Origin: Syntrophomonas sp.
GTDB lineage: Bacteria > Bacillota > Syntrophomonadia > Syntrophomonadales > Syntrophomonadaceae
Direction: 5' to 3'
Assembly: GCA_016841245.1 (NCBI GenBank)
Contig: JAENZN010000004.1
Location: 149,263 to 213,262, forward strand
Length of the DNA stretch: 64,000 nt
The notes under the pieces were generated by a model. That model saw nothing but the letters and a program-made list of their open reading frames with translations, ran no database searches and had not been told where the DNA came from. Positions 9,312 to 17,702 of the stretch are shown here, in pieces; position 1 is the stretch's first letter, and each line of letters begins with the position of its first letter. Position numbers and translations under genes: made by a program.

Positions 9312-9707
9312 CATAGGAATTATAATAATTGTTGGTAACATCAGGATTAGTTAATAGGTTACTTTTCTTGTTTGCCTTTGTATGGAAAATTTTACTTCTG
9401 TTGTTCACATGAAAATCTCTATGTTAACGAGAAATTGTCGGACATTGAAGGTATATAAACAAATATAAAGAATTTGCAGCGCGAATTAACCGACATAAGA
9501 CTTTAGACGCAAATTAACAAGATGTTGACAGCCCACCCATTCGCGGTTGCGGCCCCTTTAAGATGTCGGTCCTGATAATCGACATTATATAAGCATAACT
9601 AAAGAAATGATACAGAGGAGAATTCATTCTCCTCTGCTTGGAATCCCAGCAGTATTTTTGTGAAATAGGGGAGTGGATAACTATTAGATGTAAAAGATAA
9701 CTTTAAG
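9312..9707. other. Non-coding spacer with one palindrome
   Basis: About 395 bases without a supported gene. The one clear structure is a perfect 11-base inverted repeat at 9613-9636 (CAGAGGAGAAT / ATTCTCCTCTG), just beyond the end of the minus-strand regulator operon. It may act as its terminator, though the T-run on that strand is weak. Confidence 0.5.
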
Positions 9708-10370
9708 TCATTTGGATTTAGGGAGATCAAAGCGATAACCGATCTTGTAAATAGTTACGATGGCATCCTGTAAGCCTAACTTGCTGCGCAGACGCTGAAC
9801 ATGCATATCGACAGTCCGGGTCTCTCCTAAATAATCAAAGCCCCACACATGATCGAGGATTTGTTCACGTGACAGAGCGATGGCCTGATTTTGAATAAAG
9901 AGGGACAGAAGTTCAAATTCCTTATGAGTCAGGTAAACTTCTTGTCCCTTCTTTCGAACCACTCGTTCGTCCAAACAGATCGCCAGGTCGCGAATGAATA
10001 TGCTGTCATTACTGCGATAACGCCGTAAGACCGCAGTCATCCGGGCAATCAGTTCAACAGCTTCAAAGGGTTTGACCATATAATCATCCGCTCCCAGATT
10101 GAGAGCCCTGACCTTATCGCTCATCTGATCTTTGGCAGTAAGAAAAATAACCGGCAGACCTCTCCTTTTTAGCTCCTGCAGGATATCGAAACCACTCATT
10201 CCCGGCAGCATCACATCTAAAATCACGATATGCAACACTTCTCTGTCCAGGAAATCAAGGGCTTCCCGACCATCATAGGCCTGTAAGGTTTCATAGCCGG
10301 CGATTTCCAGATTCATTCTGATCAGATCAGAAATTGACTGATCATCCTCTACAACCAAGACCTTCAACAA
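9708..10370 (-). CDS. OmpR-family response regulator
   Basis: A 220-residue two-domain regulator. The receiver domain (1-115) has the acidic pair E8-D9-D10, phosphoacceptor D52 in ILDVMLPGMSG, T78 and K100 (VKPFE). The C-terminal winged helix (about 130-218) has the typical SREQILDHVWG and TVDMHVQRLRSKLG motifs. It is the last gene of a minus-strand operon after a histidine kinase and a lipoprotein, with only 14 bases to the latter, so the kinase at 11540-12997 is the likely partner. Targets are unknown. Confidence 0.93.
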   Translation of the reverse strand: MLKVLVVEDDQSISDLIRMNLEIAGYETLQAYDGREALDFLDREVLHIVILDVMLPGMSGFDILQELKRRGLPVIFLTAKDQMSDKVRALNLGADDYMVKPFEAVELIARMTAVLRRYRSNDSIFIRDLAICLDERVVRKKGQEVYLTHKEFELLSLFIQNQAIALSREQILDHVWGFDYLGETRTVDMHVQRLRSKLGLQDAIVTIYKIGYRFDLPKSK

Positions 10371-10384
10371 AATAAAACGCTCCC

Positions 10385-11497
10385 TTATTTAAATTCTACA
10401 AAGGATAAAAAACAAACGTTCTCATTAAATCGATCCACATATACCTGCAGCAGTAAATCCACCTTGCTCCGGTAGCACAGGGCTCCCAGTTCCTCGTCGA
10501 AGGCTTCGAAGCGGTAGTCTGACAGGTTCTTCTGCTCCATAAACCGGTCCGCAATCTCCCGCAGTTTTGTTTCATTGATTTCAATGAGTTTCGGTGCAGT
10601 TTCATAGAGCGGATGATTTACTCCCTCAACGGCACAGACCGTCCCGCTAAGTGCATCTATCTGAGCACCAAATCTTACGCACTTATTGTCAAGCACAGCA
10701 ATGTTTTTCCAATAGACAAACCAGGTTTTTTCCCCATTATTTCCTTCCACTAACTGAACCTTCTCGATAAGTCCGCTGGTATCTGTCTGGTCAAAATACT
10801 GCTTGATACTTGCCCGGGCTATTTCGATCGCTTCCGCCCGGTCCACTTTCAAATCATCTCCCTGCAAAGTGTAAGCGACCTGTTGTGAAAATGCGAATCC
10901 AGATACATCGCCGGCCTCGTTAAAGTAAAGCGTGACAAATCTATCCGGTCCATAGCGAAATTCCACTAAAATTCCCTCGAAATAAGAACTACTGGCTTCA
11001 AAGATAGTTAAGGGAGCTTCCTTGAGTAAAGCAAACTGGTCGATAAAGGCCAAGGCAGTATCCTGGCAGGCCAGCACATCTTCTCTGTAGATAATCTTAT
11101 GAAACAATTTTGGCTGGTAACGCAGCTGCACCACTTCTCCGGTTTGAGCGTCGATCTCAGCCGAGTATACCGGTTTTTTGGCATCTTCAGCCAGCCAACT
11201 GAGCTTCCAATAAGGGCTCATCCACAGAATCCCGTCGTCTTCAATCAGAGCCGCCTTTAGAACCAGACTTTGGTCAATGTTCTTCATATCGAAATACTTG
11301 CCAAAAGCTGCTTCGGCTTTCTCCACAGCTTCCGCCTGCCGAATGGAAGGGGTTGAATGGCTGGCATTACCGCCTTCATCGGCCACTTCGAGTTCTTGGG
11401 AAAATACGACATCCTTTGCCGTGCCTTCCGCCTGACACCCACCCAATGTTATCAGCAGCAGCAATATCAAACCTACACTTAGCTTTTCCTTAAACAT
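10385..11497 (-). CDS. YcdB/YcdC-like lipoprotein between kinase and regulator
   Basis: A 370-residue exported lipoprotein: N-terminal hydrophobic stretch and lipobox (LITLGGC). The body repeats a pattern of a helix with AEAVEKAEAAF- or AEAIEIARAS-like text, then WFVYWK / WKLSW strands and an AQIDALSGTV / AEIDAQTGEV motif, as in PepSY/YcdB-type repeat proteins that often inhibit proteases or sense envelope state. ATG at 11497 is chosen over one seven codons upstream because GAGGAGAGAG lies before it. It is sandwiched between kinase and response regulator genes, which suggests an extracytoplasmic accessory of that signalling pair. The role is inferred. Confidence 0.75.
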   Translation of the reverse strand: MFKEKLSVGLILLLLITLGGCQAEGTAKDVVFSQELEVADEGGNASHSTPSIRQAEAVEKAEAAFGKYFDMKNIDQSLVLKAALIEDDGILWMSPYWKLSWLAEDAKKPVYSAEIDAQTGEVVQLRYQPKLFHKIIYREDVLACQDTALAFIDQFALLKEAPLTIFEASSSYFEGILVEFRYGPDRFVTLYFNEAGDVSGFAFSQQVAYTLQGDDLKVDRAEAIEIARASIKQYFDQTDTSGLIEKVQLVEGNNGEKTWFVYWKNIAVLDNKCVRFGAQIDALSGTVCAVEGVNHPLYETAPKLIEINETKLREIADRFMEQKNLSDYRFEAFDEELGALCYRSKVDLLLQVYVDRFNENVCFLSFVEFK

Positions 11498-11539
11498 AAA
11501 CTCTCTCCTCGCTTTCATTTATTAGAATCTGATGAAAGC

Positions 11540-12997
11540 TTACTCCGTGTATATATCGGAATCTTGTTGGACTTGTAAAATACTTGTATCCTCATCTTGC
11601 ATGATTATTTTGACCAGAGTACCCTCTCCGGACTTACTCTCTACCTCTATCTTCCAATTATGAAGATGGGCAATCTGAGCACATATGGCCAAGCCAAGCC
11701 CCAAACCATTCTGACCGGTTCGAGATTCATCCGTGGTATAAAAGGGCTCAAATAGCTTGGTGAGTGCTTCTGAGGGAATTCCTGTACCTTCATCTCTTAT
11801 AAAAATTCCGCTCTGCACCGCTTGCCTGAATACGCCCAAGGTAACATGACTATTTGGGGGAGAGGCTTTCAAGGCGTTCTCCAGCAGATTGTCAAGTAAA
11901 ATGACGCACAGCTCGGGGTCCCCGTTAAATATATAATCGTTCGGTTCAATGAGCAGCTTTACTCGGTCATTTTCCGACCACATTCCGAACGGATGCGCCG
12001 CCTGGGCCATGATTTCCTGAGCCTTTAGCTTTTCCGGATTGAGATTCGACTGTCTTAGCCTGACCAGCTTCAGCATGTTTTCCGATAAATGCTGAATTCG
12101 CTTGCCTTCACGGTAAATATTGTCAATGCTGATTTGAAAATGCTCCGGGGTCAAATCCTGGGTTTTTAACAGTTTGGAATAGCCGATAATCGAGGTTAGC
12201 GGGGTTCGCAGTTCATGGGTAAAATTATCAATGAACTGCTGTTTCTGCCGGGTAGATTCATTTAATTCGTCTATTTTATGTTGAACAAGGTCAGCCATAC
12301 GGTTAAAATTCAGTGCCAAAATACCTATTTCATCATTTTGATTATAAGTAACTCGTTGTGAATAAGTTCCCTGAGCAATTTCCTGAGCGCGCCGGGTAAG
12401 TTCTTCCAGCGGATAAGTAATTCTCCTGCTGATAAGGTACATGCCGAGGCCGAAAAGCAGACATGTAAAAAGGTCAATCGCAATAAAATAGGCATATTCC
12501 TTATATCTCTTCTCGTAGATGCTGCTGATATCTTTGATATAACTAACATAGATATCTTCTCCGCCCACAGTAAGTAAAGACGCAGCAAATAAATAACTTT
12601 CATCACCTAGGTCGCTAATGATGTAGTTCTGCATATCAGGCTTTATGTTCTGCAATTCGGGCCGATCTGGGCTTAACTCCCAGGGATAACTCTTATAGAA
12701 CAACTTACCATCTTGCCGCAATACTTCCAGGTAGGAGCCTGGCGGTATTACCTTACGAGTATAGCTGGCAACATAATTCTGAAGTATTTGCAATTCAAAA
12801 CCTTCGGTATATGCAAGCCTGTCTTGAAGGAGGACTTCAATCCCTGAACTCAAGGCCTGCTGCTGCTCCAAAACTCTGCCCAGCTCGCCTCGCAGTTCTG
12901 AAGAATGACTGCTCTCAATGATCGCTACGCCAGAGATATTGAAAATAACAATAAAGAGAAGCAAAGACCACAAGACCATTTTTTTCCATAATTTCAT
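11540..12997 (-). CDS. Membrane sensor histidine kinase
   Basis: A 485-residue kinase. There is an N-terminal membrane helix (about 8-28), an extracellular sensor region of about 140 residues, a second helix (about 168-190), a HAMP linker (about 190-243), a HisKA domain with phosphoacceptor H261 in FTHELRTPLTS, and a HATPase domain with N-box LLDNLLENALKA and G-boxes RDEGTGIP and GLGLGLAI. The start follows AAAGGAC. It is the first gene of the operon with the YcdB-like lipoprotein and the OmpR-type regulator. The signal sensed is unknown; an envelope signal passed through the lipoprotein is plausible. Confidence 0.93.
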   Translation of the reverse strand: MKLWKKMVLWSLLLFIVIFNISGVAIIESSHSSELRGELGRVLEQQQALSSGIEVLLQDRLAYTEGFELQILQNYVASYTRKVIPPGSYLEVLRQDGKLFYKSYPWELSPDRPELQNIKPDMQNYIISDLGDESYLFAASLLTVGGEDIYVSYIKDISSIYEKRYKEYAYFIAIDLFTCLLFGLGMYLISRRITYPLEELTRRAQEIAQGTYSQRVTYNQNDEIGILALNFNRMADLVQHKIDELNESTRQKQQFIDNFTHELRTPLTSIIGYSKLLKTQDLTPEHFQISIDNIYREGKRIQHLSENMLKLVRLRQSNLNPEKLKAQEIMAQAAHPFGMWSENDRVKLLIEPNDYIFNGDPELCVILLDNLLENALKASPPNSHVTLGVFRQAVQSGIFIRDEGTGIPSEALTKLFEPFYTTDESRTGQNGLGLGLAICAQIAHLHNWKIEVESKSGEGTLVKIIMQDEDTSILQVQQDSDIYTE

Positions 12998-13208
12998 TTT
13001 CGTTGTCCTTTCGAATATGCTGCTATCTCTTAAAAATATCTTAATAAAGTAATATATGGTTTTTCAACTATTATATTGTAACACAGCCCTCTGCTGCTCA
13101 TTATAAACTGTTGGTCCTTTTGCCCATGATAACTAACCTTGACTCTCCAGTAACTGGAGATAATAAGATACTTATGTAAGCTTACTAAGACGGCGGGAGG
13201 AATTCCTT

Positions 13209-13728
13209 GTGTTTAAAATAGGTGACTTTTTAAGTTTAACCAAGGTCAGATATTGATAAAGAGAGTGAAACCCCTCACGGTATATTCAAAAAGGCGAATT
13301 CTACCTTCGCAGGATATTGATGTACCGCTATTGGAAAGTGCATGGAACGATATCATGGCAACCAATGTTCATAAAATCGGACCATCTATGACTATATACC
13401 ATCAGTCCGAATACAAGGAGCGGAATATTGACATGGAAGCAGCTATACCAGTTGCACCAGACTGTGGATTAGAAACCTGTGAATTGCCAGCAGCCATTGA
13501 AAAGGCTGCCTGCCTGGTTTATTATGGAAGTTATGAAGGGTTAAATTCGGCATATAATGACCTGGCCCGATGGATTGAGGATAACCGCTGCTGGATGAAT
13601 GGTCGGTGCCGCACACTATTTCTGACCTGCGGTGAACACGGGGAAGATCCGTAACTGAGATCCAGGTACCGGTGGGCAGCAGGGTAGAAGGCTTTAATTG
13701 TGGGTCCTTAAACTTAGGAAATGTATAA
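13209..13728 (+). pseudogene. Decayed MerR-family regulator with GyrI-like effector domain
   Basis: After a GGGAGGAA site, GTG at 13209 starts a short frame reading FKIGDFLSLTKVRY, the beginning of a MerR-type DNA-binding domain, and then stops. The frame starting at 13253 (133 residues) reads as the C-terminal effector-binding (BmrR/GyrI-like) domain, ending LFLTCGEHGEDP. A third frame continues with VTEIQVPVGS, the usual end of this family. The recognition helix and linker are missing, so there has been an internal deletion, plus a frame change near 13650 where a few bases appear lost. The remnant is unlikely to bind DNA. Confidence 0.75.
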
Positions 13729-13859
13729 AGAGGCAATTCTTTCAGTTCCTTTTAAAAAAGCTCTGACTAAGTGTTAGCACAAAATAAAAGACAAAAAAGT
13801 TATAACTGTTACGGTTGTTCTTCCTAGAATCCCAAATAAGTTAAATTTTATTAGTAGTC

Positions 13860-13895
13860 ATAGCTCAGGCATATTAAAGAATACGCCTGAGCTAT
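13860..13895. repeat. Perfect 11-base inverted repeat
   Basis: ATAGCTCAGGC and GCCTGAGCTAT flank a 14-base loop. No T-run follows. It lies between the MerR remnant and the nucleotidyltransferase gene, next to a fragment (ACCGTCCCCT) resembling the REP-like element at 9197. Its function is unclear: an upstream hairpin, or a scar of the repeat. Confidence 0.5.
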
Positions 13896-13949
13896 CTCAA
13901 ACCGTCCCCTCGATACACTTAATATAAAATCAACACAAAGGAGCAGAAA

Positions 13950-14627
13950 ATGGATTTCGATATAAACACTTGGATAAACGGATACTTGGAGGAGCTGAAA
14001 TCTCTGTTCGGTGCTCACCTGCTGTTTGTCGGACTTCAGGGAAGTTATGGTCGTGGCGAAGCAACGGACAGCAGCGATATTGATGTAGTTGTCATACTCA
14101 ACCATATGACTCCGTTAGATCTTAAAGCATACAGCACTATGCTGGACACACTTCCGAACAGGGAAAAAGTGTGTGGATTTATCTCCGGTCGGCAGGAGTT
14201 AATAAATTGGGAACGCTCCGATCTGTTCCAGTTCTATCATGACACTACGCCGATTTTCGGCAGCATTGATTTTCTGCTGCCGCTGATCGGCAAGGAGGAT
14301 ATTCAACGTGCCGTCCGGATTGGGGCCTGCAACATCTATCACATGTGTGGCCACAACATGGTGCATGAAAAAGATGCGGAGATATTGAAAGCTCTTTATA
14401 AATCAGCCGCCTTCACCGTGCAGGCAATATATTACGACCAAACCGAAACCTACATAAAGCAAAAGGCCGAGCTTATCCCAGCGTTGCAGCCACAGGAACA
14501 GGAGATTTTGCAGACCGGCATTACGTTCATGCAACAGCCGAATATGGCCCAGACTGAGTTTGAACGACTTTCTGAACTGCTTTTCATTTGGGCAGCGGGG
14601 TTGATTATCAAATATAAAGCCGAATAA
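13950..14627 (+). CDS. Nucleotidyltransferase-fold protein, aminoglycoside-type
   Basis: A 225-residue cytosolic protein with the pol-beta nucleotidyltransferase signature: GSYGRGEATDSSDIDVVV, with G31-S32 and the two metal-binding aspartates D43 and D45, followed by a helical C-terminal domain. Relatives include kanamycin-type nucleotidyltransferases and minimal MNT domains. It is preceded by AAGGAGC and followed within 140 bases by a Vat-like acetyltransferase gene, so two enzymes of antibiotic-modifying families stand together. The substrate cannot be read from the sequence. Confidence 0.8.
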   Translation: MDFDINTWINGYLEELKSLFGAHLLFVGLQGSYGRGEATDSSDIDVVVILNHMTPLDLKAYSTMLDTLPNREKVCGFISGRQELINWERSDLFQFYHDTTPIFGSIDFLLPLIGKEDIQRAVRIGACNIYHMCGHNMVHEKDAEILKALYKSAAFTVQAIYYDQTETYIKQKAELIPALQPQEQEILQTGITFMQQPNMAQTEFERLSELLFIWAAGLIIKYKAE

Positions 14628-14765
14628 AATTGACCGAAGAACAGGGATTTAACGAGTGTTTTAGGGTTCGGATTATTTATGTAATTCAAGGTTGGTGATA
14701 AAGTGAAAATGTGCATTGTAGTTACTGGAATAGTTGAATAAGGAGTAAAATATAGGAGGATTTTT

Positions 14766-15401
14766 ATGACTATTCCAGATGAAAAAATATATCCGCGAAC
14801 CAATGACTTTGAAACAGTATATTTGAAAAGTATAATCACAAATCCCAATATTATAGTTGGCGATTATACTATGTATAATGACTTTGTTTCTGGCCCCACG
14901 CAATTTGAAAAGAATAATGTGTTATATAACTATCCTATCAATAATGACAGATTGATTATTGGCAAGTTTTGTTCCATAGCATGCGGAGCAAAGTTCCTAT
15001 TTACCAGTGCCAATCACACGCTCAAATCACTTTCAACTTATCCATTTCCAATATTCTTTGAAGAATGGAATTTGGATCATAAACATGTTAAGTCTGCATG
15101 GGATAATAAAGGTGATATTGTAATTGGCAATGATGTTTGGATAGGATATGAAGCAGTTATCTTGTCCGGCGTTCATATTGGCGACGGTTCAATCATAGGA
15201 ACAAGAGCGGTTGTGACAATGGATATTCCTCCATATACAGTCGTTGGTGGTATTCCTGCGCAGGAAATCAAAAAGCGTTTTGATGATGAAACAATAAATA
15301 AATTACAGCAGATACAATGGTGGAATTGGTCTTTTGATAAGATACAGCAATTTTTACATTATATTATGAATGGAGAAGTTGATAAACTATGTCTTTATTA
15401 G
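14766..15401 (+). CDS. Vat-type xenobiotic acetyltransferase
   Basis: A 211-residue left-handed beta-helix acetyltransferase of the Vat/CatB (xenobiotic acyltransferase) group. Hexapeptide repeats run through IIGKFCSIACGAKF and IVIGNDVWIGYEAVILSGVHIG. The catalytic histidine is H84 in TSANHTL, and the conserved TVVGGIPAQEIKKRF closes the helix domain. Members acetylate streptogramin A or chloramphenicol using acetyl-CoA. Length and motifs fit well. A good AGGAGG site precedes the ATG. Whether this copy gives resistance is not known; related environmental enzymes are common. Confidence 0.9.
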   Translation: MTIPDEKIYPRTNDFETVYLKSIITNPNIIVGDYTMYNDFVSGPTQFEKNNVLYNYPINNDRLIIGKFCSIACGAKFLFTSANHTLKSLSTYPFPIFFEEWNLDHKHVKSAWDNKGDIVIGNDVWIGYEAVILSGVHIGDGSIIGTRAVVTMDIPPYTVVGGIPAQEIKKRFDDETINKLQQIQWWNWSFDKIQQFLHYIMNGEVDKLCLY

Positions 15402-15463
15402 CAGAAGGAGAACAGAATGTCCTGATCAATACGTACTGGCGTGTGAACTGCTTCCCGGTGCTC

Positions 15464-15546
15464 TGCAAGAAGTCAATGGAACCATCGACTTTTCTTAAAT
15501 TAGTGGCCGGACAGCACGTGAATTTTGCAGGAGTTTGATTCTTCTT
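15464..15546 (+). repeat. 83-base exact repeat, copy 1
   Basis: Identical over 83 bases to 25779-25861. It begins TGCAAGAAGTCAATGG, which can fold against CCATCGACTTTTCTT, and ends GTTTGATTCTTCTT. In this copy an open frame from 15389, overlapping the end of the acetyltransferase gene, runs through the repeat to TGA at 15536-15538; the other copy has no such frame, so it is probably not a gene. Confidence 0.85.
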
Positions 15547-15593
15547 ACATCGTATCTGGAAATGTTTCTGTCAGTTGCTAGGCAAACAAAAAT

Positions 15594-15631
15594 GGGCTGC
15601 GCACTAATGGCTTAGTGCGACAGCCCCTTTT
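15594..15631. terminator. Terminator hairpin, probably bidirectional
   Basis: GGGCTG-C-GCACTAA pairs with TTAGTGC-GA-CAGCCC, followed by TTTTT on the plus strand and preceded by an A-rich run that serves the minus strand. It lies between the convergent acetyltransferase and acyl-CoA dehydrogenase genes. Confidence 0.8.
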
Positions 15632-15661
15632 TGAACATTACGTAGGCTTTTCATAGCAGGC

Positions 15662-17500
15662 TTAATATTCAAATGCCTCCAGGGCAATATCCAGAGCCGA
15701 GGTATCTCCGTCACTGATGATGTCGGCGACGGTGCATACATTGGGTACTACATTGCACAGATAATAGCGGGCGGCTTCTACTTTCCCGGTATAGAAATTA
15801 TAGTCATAGTGCTCCGGCCCGACTTCTTTGGATCTCCGAGAGGCCAGCAGGGCCTGATCAAGAAGCAGGCTGCCGCTGTAAAGCTGAGAAAGGGCGGTTA
15901 GGATGCGGCGGGAGTAAAGAGGAATCATACTGAAGGCTTTATTGCCGGTAAATTCCGTCATGGCTTTTTGAATCTCAGCAAAAGCGGCCAGGGCTTTCCG
16001 CAGGTTGGCAAATTCCTTTCCAAACCCCTCAGCATCCTGGTTGCTTTCATAAAAATTTTGGATTTCTTTCATAAACTGGGCAAAGACCGCACCCTTCTTC
16101 ATGGTCATTTTGCGGCCGACCAGATCCATGGACTGAATAAAATTGGTTCCTTCCCAGATGGAATAAATTTTAACATCCCGGGCTATCTGAGCCACCGGAT
16201 ATTCTTCACAATAACCATATCCGCCATAGGCTTGAATCGCCTCACCGATCAGCCACCAGGCTTCATCGGTAGGATAAGCCTTGCATAAGGGCGTGGTGAC
16301 TTCGATCAGCGCGTTGGCCTGGGCCGCCTTTTCGGGGTCTTGATCATGATGTCGAACATCAAAGGCAAAGTAGGTTTTGTACAACATGGCCCGCATGGCT
16401 TCCACGTGGGCTTTCCCCATCAAAAGAGTTCTTCTGATATCCTCGTGATTGATAATGCTTGTGCGGCCAGCCTTGGGGTTGGTCATAAGGCGCCCCTGGA
16501 TTCTTTCCTTGCAATAGTCACGGGCGTTATAATAAGCGTTGGCCAGGCAGGAAAGGGCCATATGACCGGTTTCCATCCGCGCCATGTTCATCATCTGGAA
16601 CATCTGGGCCATGCCTTCTCCGATACCCTCATTTTCGAGCGGGTTTTTCCCCAGGAGCCAGCCACGGCAATTATTATCTTCCCCCATGGCCAGGGCGGCG
16701 GTGCAGGAGCCATGCTGCCCCAGCTTGTGTTCGACTGCCGTGGTGATAACATCATTGTCTTCCAGGCTGCCGTCTTTATTGACCCAGTACTTGGGCACGA
16801 CAAAAAGAGAAATGCCTCCGGTACCGGACCGGGCTCCCTCTACCCGCGCCAGGTAGAGGTGGATGATATTGTCGGTAAAGTCGTTGTCTCCGCCGGTAAT
16901 AAATATTTTGCTGCCTTTTATCTTAAAAATACCGGGGTCTTCAGTAGGATATGCTTTGGAAAGGATGTCGCCCACATCCGACCCGGCGGTAGCCTCCGTC
17001 AGGCACATGCTGCCCGCCCAGGTTCCATCCATCATCTTGGGCAGGAACAGGGCTTTGACTTCTTCCGAGGCAAAGCTTTGAATAAGACCGGCGGCACCGC
17101 TGGTCAAAACGATATATGGAGCAAAGGTAGGGTTGGCAGCTTGCAGCATTTCCCAGACCATGGAATGTAGAATATGGGGCAGAACCATGGCGTCTTCCGA
17201 TTCGTCGATATTGCTGGTTCCCCAACCTTCCGACTGCAATTGCTTGAAAAGTGGTCCAACGCTGGGCGGCAAGGTTACCTTTCCATTTTCCAGCTTGACC
17301 GGGTGACTGTCGCAATCTTCATTAGTTGCCTCTACAACCTCTTTGCACATTTTCAGAATGGGGGCAAGAACTGATTTGATATCTTCTTTGGAATAATAAT
17401 CGGCAAATTGGGGATAGTTGAATATTTCATCAGTAGGCAACCATTCCTGAAGGATAAACTCAAAGTCTCGGGTATTCTTATAAGCAAAATTAGCTGACAT
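15662..17500 (-). CDS. Acyl-CoA dehydrogenase, large (about 600-residue) subfamily
   Basis: A 612-residue flavoprotein that oxidises acyl-CoA to enoyl-CoA in the cytosol, the first step of beta-oxidation. The acyl-CoA dehydrogenase core is visible (MCLTEATAGSDVG, IKGSKIFITGGDND, QAYGGYGYCEEYPVAQIARD, IYSIWEGTNFIQ), plus the extra C-terminal region of the longer clade. The frame opens 50 codons earlier, but ATG at 17500 has AAAGGAG at good spacing and begins MSANFAYKN as in relatives. It is the last gene of the hbd-crotonase-thiolase-ACAD operon. Butyryl-CoA or a longer acyl-CoA is the likely substrate; electrons usually go to ETF. Confidence 0.93.
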   Translation of the reverse strand: MSANFAYKNTRDFEFILQEWLPTDEIFNYPQFADYYSKEDIKSVLAPILKMCKEVVEATNEDCDSHPVKLENGKVTLPPSVGPLFKQLQSEGWGTSNIDESEDAMVLPHILHSMVWEMLQAANPTFAPYIVLTSGAAGLIQSFASEEVKALFLPKMMDGTWAGSMCLTEATAGSDVGDILSKAYPTEDPGIFKIKGSKIFITGGDNDFTDNIIHLYLARVEGARSGTGGISLFVVPKYWVNKDGSLEDNDVITTAVEHKLGQHGSCTAALAMGEDNNCRGWLLGKNPLENEGIGEGMAQMFQMMNMARMETGHMALSCLANAYYNARDYCKERIQGRLMTNPKAGRTSIINHEDIRRTLLMGKAHVEAMRAMLYKTYFAFDVRHHDQDPEKAAQANALIEVTTPLCKAYPTDEAWWLIGEAIQAYGGYGYCEEYPVAQIARDVKIYSIWEGTNFIQSMDLVGRKMTMKKGAVFAQFMKEIQNFYESNQDAEGFGKEFANLRKALAAFAEIQKAMTEFTGNKAFSMIPLYSRRILTALSQLYSGSLLLDQALLASRRSKEVGPEHYDYNFYTGKVEAARYYLCNVVPNVCTVADIISDGDTSALDIALEAFEY

Positions 17501-17618
17501 TTTATAACTCCTTTCACAGGGAAGCTCCCTTTCCATGATTAACCAACGAAGGGAGCTCGGCTTGATAACATTTGGGCACGGGAATTGTTGTCTAAATGTA
17601 AGTTCGGCTCCAGAGGTT

Positions 17619-17655
17619 GCTGCTTGGGAGATGAGTGACCCATCTCCCAAGCAGC
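17619..17655 (-). promoter_or_regulatory. Perfect 15-base intercistronic hairpin
   Basis: GCTGCTTGGGAGATG and CATCTCCCAAGCAGC pair perfectly around a seven-base loop, between the thiolase and acyl-CoA dehydrogenase genes. No T-run follows in the direction of transcription, so an mRNA-processing, stabilising or partial-attenuation role is more likely than full termination. Confidence 0.65.
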
Positions 17656-17702
17656 TTAAATATGTATGAAAAAAGTAAAGGGGGCTGCTTAAAGTTTATC
17701 GT

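Noticed and set aside
15389..15538. Short frame through the 83-base repeat
   Set aside because: The second copy of the repeat has no matching open frame upstream, and the translation has no recognisable family.
16340..17170. Long plus-strand frame (276 codons) opposite the acyl-CoA dehydrogenase gene
   Set aside because: It is the complement of a well-supported flavoprotein gene; its translation is His- and Gly-rich without family resemblance and it has no ribosome site.
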